A stretch of DNA of 37,199 bases from positions 1 to 37,199 of the forward strand of contig JAGARR010000036.1 in NCBI GenBank assembly GCA_017622135.1, in the 5' to 3' direction. Of the stretch, positions 33,628 through 37,199 are shown piece by piece. Numbering within the stretch: the first letter of the stretch is position 1; the number at the start of each line of letters is the position of its first letter. The notes below the pieces were generated by a model. The model saw only the letters and a program-made list of their open reading frames with translations, did not search any database and had not been told where the DNA came from. A program made the position numbers and the translations under genes. Origin of the DNA: Spirochaetaceae bacterium. Lineage in GTDB: Bacteria; Spirochaetota; Spirochaetia; Treponematales; Treponemataceae.

Positions 33628-34056
33628 TCAGTCAGTGAACCACTGGTAAGCTTGAGTTAGGCGTTTGTAGGCTGGTGGTGTGTCAATATCTAGGTTTAAA
33701 AAGAGTTTCTGTATTATTTGTTGTTGTTGAGGGGTTAGGGCAGATTCTTCTCTGAGTACTCGATAGAATTTACTCTTGCCAAGGGTGGCAATAAGTTGCT
33801 CTTTGATTTGTTTTGCCTTGCCATGGGGAATAGTGTCCAACAGCTCTTTTATGCCCCACGCTAATTGAATCGGTTCATTACTACGAAAGAATGGACAGTT
33901 TTCTCCTTCCTGTGGATAGCAGGATGGATTAACAATAGCAATAAAGGTTTTATCTGCGGGGCGTTGTTGATAGGCAAGGTGTCGTAAACAGTGTGAAGCT
34001 TGGGAACAAGTTGTGTTCTGGCAGAGGGAAAATTGTGGGGGAATGTCGAGACTCAT
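33628..34056 (-). CDS. DUF6078-like cysteine-containing protein
   Basis: The 142-residue protein has a Cys-rich N-terminal half (Cys12, 17, 23, 46, 54: CQNTTCSQASHC then NPSCYPQEGENCPFF), a NEPIQLAWGI segment, and a C-terminal KFYRVLREESALTPQQQQI followed by the helix KRLTQAYQWF. This order resembles the DUF6078 family that I associate mainly with Bacteroidota; the match is from memory. The cysteines could hold a metal. No signal peptide. Function is unknown. The start codon abuts copy 2 of the 172-bp repeat and the stop lies beside array C. AT-rich sequence and family distribution suggest transfer. Confidence 0.65.
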   Translation of the reverse strand: MSLDIPPQFSLCQNTTCSQASHCLRHLAYQQRPADKTFIAIVNPSCYPQEGENCPFFRSNEPIQLAWGIKELLDTIPHGKAKQIKEQLIATLGKSKFYRVLREESALTPQQQQIIQKLFLNLDIDTPPAYKRLTQAYQWFTD

Positions 34057-34058
34057 GG

Positions 34059-34231
34059 GGTGCAGTATAGCAGATGTGAACTGATAGTAAAAGGGGGAGG
34101 GACGGGAAGCCCAGTCCAGCCTACGCTGAGCAAGCTCAGAGGGCGGCTGTCCCGGTGTTCCCGTCCCTCCCCACTGGTACGTTAGGTTCGCTCTACTGCT
34201 GGGTAGGGCTTTGCCCTAGCGGGCAAAGGGG
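34059..34231. repeat. 172-bp structured direct repeat, copy 2
   Basis: Same orientation and almost the same sequence as 32573-32744, offset 1486 bp, with the 15-bp stem and inner hairpins preserved. It begins 2 bp beyond the start codon of the DUF6078-like gene and ends about 37 bp before the cas3 dyad. Confidence 0.9.
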
Positions 34232-34267
34232 CGGGAACCATTCAATTTTTGGAAAAAAAGTTTTACT

Positions 34268-34301
34268 GTGTCATTATTTGGGACAGGTGATGTGGTATAA
34301 T
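34268..34301 (+). promoter_or_regulatory. cas3 promoter with operator-like dyad
   Basis: GTGTC (34268-34272), 9 nt, GACAG (34282-34286), then extended -10 TGG-TATAAT (34296-34301). It matches the element at 31837 at 17 of 19 bases, with identical spacing to the -10, and has no separate -35. Likely target of the nearby WYL regulator. Confidence 0.7.
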
Positions 34302-34343
34302 GGGGAAAGAAAATGGTTTTTGGAGGCGGAAGGAGGAATGGGT

Positions 34344-36650
34344 ATGGCGGGAATTGGGGATTTAATTGCTCATAAAAATGGTGATGAAGAACAATCTCTG
34401 ATTGAACATTCTCAAAATGTTGCTCGTTTGGCTGGAAGATTTGCACAAAGTTTTGGTAATGAGGATTGGGCACAATTTGCAGGGATGTTCCATGATTTAG
34501 GCAAGGCATTCCCAGACTGGCAAAAATATATTCATGGACTAAAATCAAGTTCTATCAATCATAGTGAAGTGGGAGCACAATATGCCTTTTCGAGAATGAA
34601 TCCAAGGAATCCTCTTGCCAAAGTTATTCCATATCTAATAGCTGGGCATCATGCGGGTTTGCCTGATTATGATATTGGTAGAGGGAATGAGTTGAAGAAA
34701 ATATTGAATGAGCATTCATATGAGTCACTGCTTGCTCTTTCCCAATTACAAGAAATGTTCTCCATCGCTTTTCCGACATCGATGCCATTCGGGAAGAATG
34801 ATCTACAAAAGGATACCTCTCAAAATATTCTTAATTATCTCCATCTTTGGATCCGTATGCTGTATTCCTGCCTTGTTGATGCGGATTTTCTTGACACGGA
34901 AACCTTTATGACTCCAGAACAAACAGAATTGAGAGGAGCTGATACCAGTCTGTTTGAGTTGAAGAAAAAATTCGATTCTCACATGGAGGAAATGGCTAAA
35001 AATTCTTTACCTTCTAAGATAAATAATATCCGAAGTTCAATATTGAAGTCTTGTCGGGAAAAGGCAAGATTGGAGCCGGGCTTCTATTCTCTCAATGTCC
35101 CCACTGGTGGCGGAAAGACACTATCATCAATGGCATTTGCATTGGAGCATGCCCTTTACCATGGCAAGAAGAAGATAATCATGGCAATTCCATATACCAG
35201 TATTATTGAACAGACGGCAAAGGTATACAAATATGGAACTGATGATGATGACAAAATAAAGGAGATGAGACAATTCGGGAAATGCTTGTTCGGTGAAGAA
35301 AATGTCCTTGAGCACCATTGCAATTTCAATTTCGAGCAGGACGAGAAGTATGAAATAATGAAAAAGCAGAAGCTTGCGGTTGAAAATTGGGACGCTCCGA
35401 TTATTGTAACAACAAATGTGCGGCTGTTTGAATCCCTGTTCAATGCCCACAGCTCTGCGTGCCGAAAACTCCACAATATTGTTGACTCTGTGATTATTTT
35501 GGATGAAGTGCAAATGCTTCCTCCTGAATACTTGAAATCGATTCTTTCTGTATTGCAGGGACTAGTGAAATGCTTTGGCGTGACGGTTGTTCTTTGTACC
35601 GCAACACAACCTGTATTGGAAGGTCAAATTGGTTCCGATACCTATATGTTTGAGGGGCTTGAGAAAGATTGTGTTGTTCCAATTATTGACAATCCACAAG
35701 AACTGTCAGAGCAATTGAAACGTGTGGAAATCGATTCTAATCTTGCAAAGGAAAAACTTCCTGACTGGAGGACTTTAGCAGATAAGCTCTGTGAATATAA
35801 ACAGGTTTTGTGTATCGTGCAAACAAGAAAAGACTGTCGAGAACTACATGCTTTGATGCCTGACGGAACAATCCATCTTTCCGCACTCATGTGTGCTGAG
35901 GAACGCTCTGAGATTATTTCCGATATAAAAGCAAAATTGAGGAAGGGAGACGTTATCCGTGTGGTCAGCACCCAGCTTGTGGAGTGCGGTGTTGACATTG
36001 ACTTCCCTGTTGTTTTTCGGGCCATGGCTGGGATGGATTCTGTTGCCCAGTCTGCAGGTCGCTGCAATCGGGAAGGTAAGCTTGAAGCAGGAACGGTGTA
36101 TCTTTTTGAGCCTCCGACAAAAAATCCTCCGGGACTACTGCGAAAGGGAGCTGAAGTCACCCGTGATTTGCTTGAGGAATACAATTATGAGCTAAAGCTT
36201 ACTCCCGATTTGTACAAAAGGTACTTTACCTCATATTATAAAAAGATAAATGGTTTTGACAAAGACAATATGTTCAAGGAAGCCATGCTTGATGGAATGT
36301 CAGAAGGAAAATTTCAATTCAGAACCCTTTCTGATAAGTATCATTTGATAGACAACGGGTTTCAGGGAACAATATACGTTCGGTATTGTTCGCCAAGAGT
36401 GGGGAAGGATAACCTTGCCTTGCTCCAAAGACTCGCTTCTGGTGATGTGGATAAGAAGCTTTTCAGACAGTTGGGGCGGTATTCGGTTAATCTGCCGATG
36501 AGAGAGATTCAGGAGCTAGTGAAGGCTGGCAGGGTATTGCAGCCGATAGAAGGAGTTTTCATGCAGTCACTTGATGATGGCACTTTGTATCAGGCGGGGC
36601 TGGGACTTGTTGCTGATTCTGTTCAGTCATTCAGTACGTATATATTTTAG
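34344..36650 (+). CDS. cas3: CRISPR-associated nuclease/helicase Cas3, type I-C
   Basis: Cas3 is recruited by Cascade to nick and unwind target DNA. The 768-residue product has an N-terminal HD nuclease (His22 in EHSQNVARLAG, His50-Asp51 in FHDLGKAFPDW, NHSEVG at 72-77, AGHHAGL at 100-106) and a superfamily 2 helicase (PTGGGKT 253-259, DEVQ 387-390, CTATQP, then STQLVECGVDIDFP and QSAGRCNREG). All motifs are intact. Start at 34344 chosen for AGGAGG 7 nt upstream; an ATG at 34338 is too close. Subtype I-C is inferred from cas5 directly following. Confidence 0.93.
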   Translation: MAGIGDLIAHKNGDEEQSLIEHSQNVARLAGRFAQSFGNEDWAQFAGMFHDLGKAFPDWQKYIHGLKSSSINHSEVGAQYAFSRMNPRNPLAKVIPYLIAGHHAGLPDYDIGRGNELKKILNEHSYESLLALSQLQEMFSIAFPTSMPFGKNDLQKDTSQNILNYLHLWIRMLYSCLVDADFLDTETFMTPEQTELRGADTSLFELKKKFDSHMEEMAKNSLPSKINNIRSSILKSCREKARLEPGFYSLNVPTGGGKTLSSMAFALEHALYHGKKKIIMAIPYTSIIEQTAKVYKYGTDDDDKIKEMRQFGKCLFGEENVLEHHCNFNFEQDEKYEIMKKQKLAVENWDAPIIVTTNVRLFESLFNAHSSACRKLHNIVDSVIILDEVQMLPPEYLKSILSVLQGLVKCFGVTVVLCTATQPVLEGQIGSDTYMFEGLEKDCVVPIIDNPQELSEQLKRVEIDSNLAKEKLPDWRTLADKLCEYKQVLCIVQTRKDCRELHALMPDGTIHLSALMCAEERSEIISDIKAKLRKGDVIRVVSTQLVECGVDIDFPVVFRAMAGMDSVAQSAGRCNREGKLEAGTVYLFEPPTKNPPGLLRKGAEVTRDLLEEYNYELKLTPDLYKRYFTSYYKKINGFDKDNMFKEAMLDGMSEGKFQFRTLSDKYHLIDNGFQGTIYVRYCSPRVGKDNLALLQRLASGDVDKKLFRQLGRYSVNLPMREIQELVKAGRVLQPIEGVFMQSLDDGTLYQAGLGLVADSVQSFSTYIF

Positions 36651-36672
36651 ACAGAAGGAGGACGAGAAATTG

Positions 36673-37080
36673 ATGAAGGAATTTTTTGACAAGACATTTT
36701 GCCTTGAGGTATGGGGTGAGTATGCCTGCTTTACTCGTCCAGAGATGAAGGTGGAGCGGGTGAGTTACGATGTGATAACGCCATCGGCTGCCAGAGCCAT
36801 CTTTGAGGCGATTTTCTGGAAGCCCGCCGTCTGCTGGAAAGTACGGAAGATAGAAGTGTTGAGTCCCATAAAGTGGATTAACCTGCGGCGAAATGAAGTT
36901 AGTGTAGTGGCAAACGACAGTTCCAGTGGAATTTATATTGAAGAAAAACGACAGCAACGGGCTGGGCTATTTCTAAAGGATGTCCACTACCGCATTCATG
37001 CCGACCTAGTTTTTATTCCTCCCAAGAAACGCAGGGAAACTCAAAACCCTTTGCCGGATATAATTTATAATAAATATTGA
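36673..37080 (+). pseudogene. cas5c: Cas5 (type I-C, cas5c/cas5d), truncated
   Basis: Cas5c is the crRNA-processing Cascade subunit of type I-C. The N-terminal half is typical (FCLEVWGEYACFTRPEMKVE, YDVITPSAARAIFEAIFWKP, KDVHYRIHADLVFIPPKK). The frame stops after 135 residues at NPLPDIIYNKY, whereas family members run to roughly 210-240 and continue with an ERRAKKGQCF / PYLGCREF region. That region is not found in any frame of the remaining 119 bp. Either the gene was cut by an insertion at about 37065-37080 or decayed. AGGAGG lies about 11 nt before the ATG, 22 nt after cas3. Confidence 0.8.
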
Positions 37081-37104
37081 TAACGTTATTATCATAAATA
37101 TTGA
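37071..37104. repeat. Direct repeat and hairpin at the cas5 break
   Basis: TAAATATTGA occurs at 37071-37080 and 37095-37104, and between them lies an inverted repeat TGATAA-CGTTA-TTATCA (37078-37094). The first copy supplies the premature cas5 stop codon. This could mark an insertion junction. Confidence 0.6.
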
Positions 37105-37117
37105 CTAATTTCCATTG

Positions 37118-37198
37118 CTAGGAACCCTCGGTATCTCCACGTCTGGCCATTCGGCAGATTGTGTTATATCCCGTAACGTCTGCCGATACAACCTTATC
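37118..37198 (-). other. Possible partial reading frame at the window edge
   Basis: Minus-strand frame open from the edge, 26 residues containing VSADVTGYNTICRMARRGD, then a stop. It converges on the broken cas5. It may be the end of a gene in an inserted element, but it is too short to identify and may be chance. Confidence 0.25.
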
Positions 37199-37199
37199 C

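Noticed and set aside
34155..34343. N-terminal extension of Cas3
   Set aside because: The frame is open upstream but runs through the non-coding 172-bp repeat and the promoter; the same peptide is encoded by the other repeat copy.

Overview
The window looks like a piece of chromosome from a gut- or rumen-type treponeme (Spirochaetota). The evidence is a cheA-cheW/R-cheX-cheY operon in the treponemal order with the CheX phosphatase, two methyl-accepting chemotaxis proteins, a mitochondrial-like spdEFG1-type elongation factor G, and lysine synthesis through LL-diaminopimelate aminotransferase (DapL). The genus is an inference from gene content. A biosynthetic lifestyle (ilvD, ilvB, ilvE, dapL) argues against the reduced syphilis-type treponemes.

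Layout. 1-442 is non-coding and opens with a tandem array of 23-bp units built from palindromes. 443-983 (minus) holds a DUF4160 gene and an unknown partner. 1147-5797 is an ilvD-ilvB-dapL operon. 5904-7843 (minus) holds two predicted outer-membrane proteins behind a textbook sigma-28 promoter. 8022-12813 is the chemotaxis operon. 12945-13480 has a dead IS30-type transposase and tRNA-Val(GAC). 13569-15921 has a degenerate response regulator and a soluble CZB-domain chemoreceptor. 16041-17126 (minus) is ilvE. 17319-20720 is yajC-secD-secF, followed by ispH, pgk, a TIGR02757-type gene, a Cache-domain chemoreceptor, fusA, a RecA-like ATPase and a TIM-barrel/GAF/GGDEF protein.

From about 30.7 kb the region becomes accessory: a WYL-domain regulator, two small membrane proteins, a 172-bp repeat, a BrnT/BrnA toxin-antitoxin pair, a second palindromic tandem array, a DUF6078-like Cys-rich protein, a second copy of the 172-bp repeat, then a type I-C cas3 and a cas5 that stops early at 37080. 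Further cas genes and any CRISPR array would lie beyond the window.

The strongest unexplained signals are these. (1) Two arrays (5-135 and 33471-33601) have one architecture: 17-bp imperfect palindromes with a shared CA[C/G]T[G/A]TG-like core, separated by 4-6 nt variable spacers. One of them lies beside the DUF6078-like gene inside a repeat-flanked cassette. (2) A 19-bp dyad is present at identical spacing upstream of the -10 boxes of both the cas3 operon and the small-membrane-protein operon that follows the WYL regulator, suggesting WYL control of CRISPR-Cas. (3) A perfect FliA promoter drives the outer-membrane pair. (4) Several genes (cheA, mcp, ispH, the WYL regulator, brnT) have their -10 box 6-7 nt before the ATG and no ribosome binding site, which predicts leaderless mRNAs.
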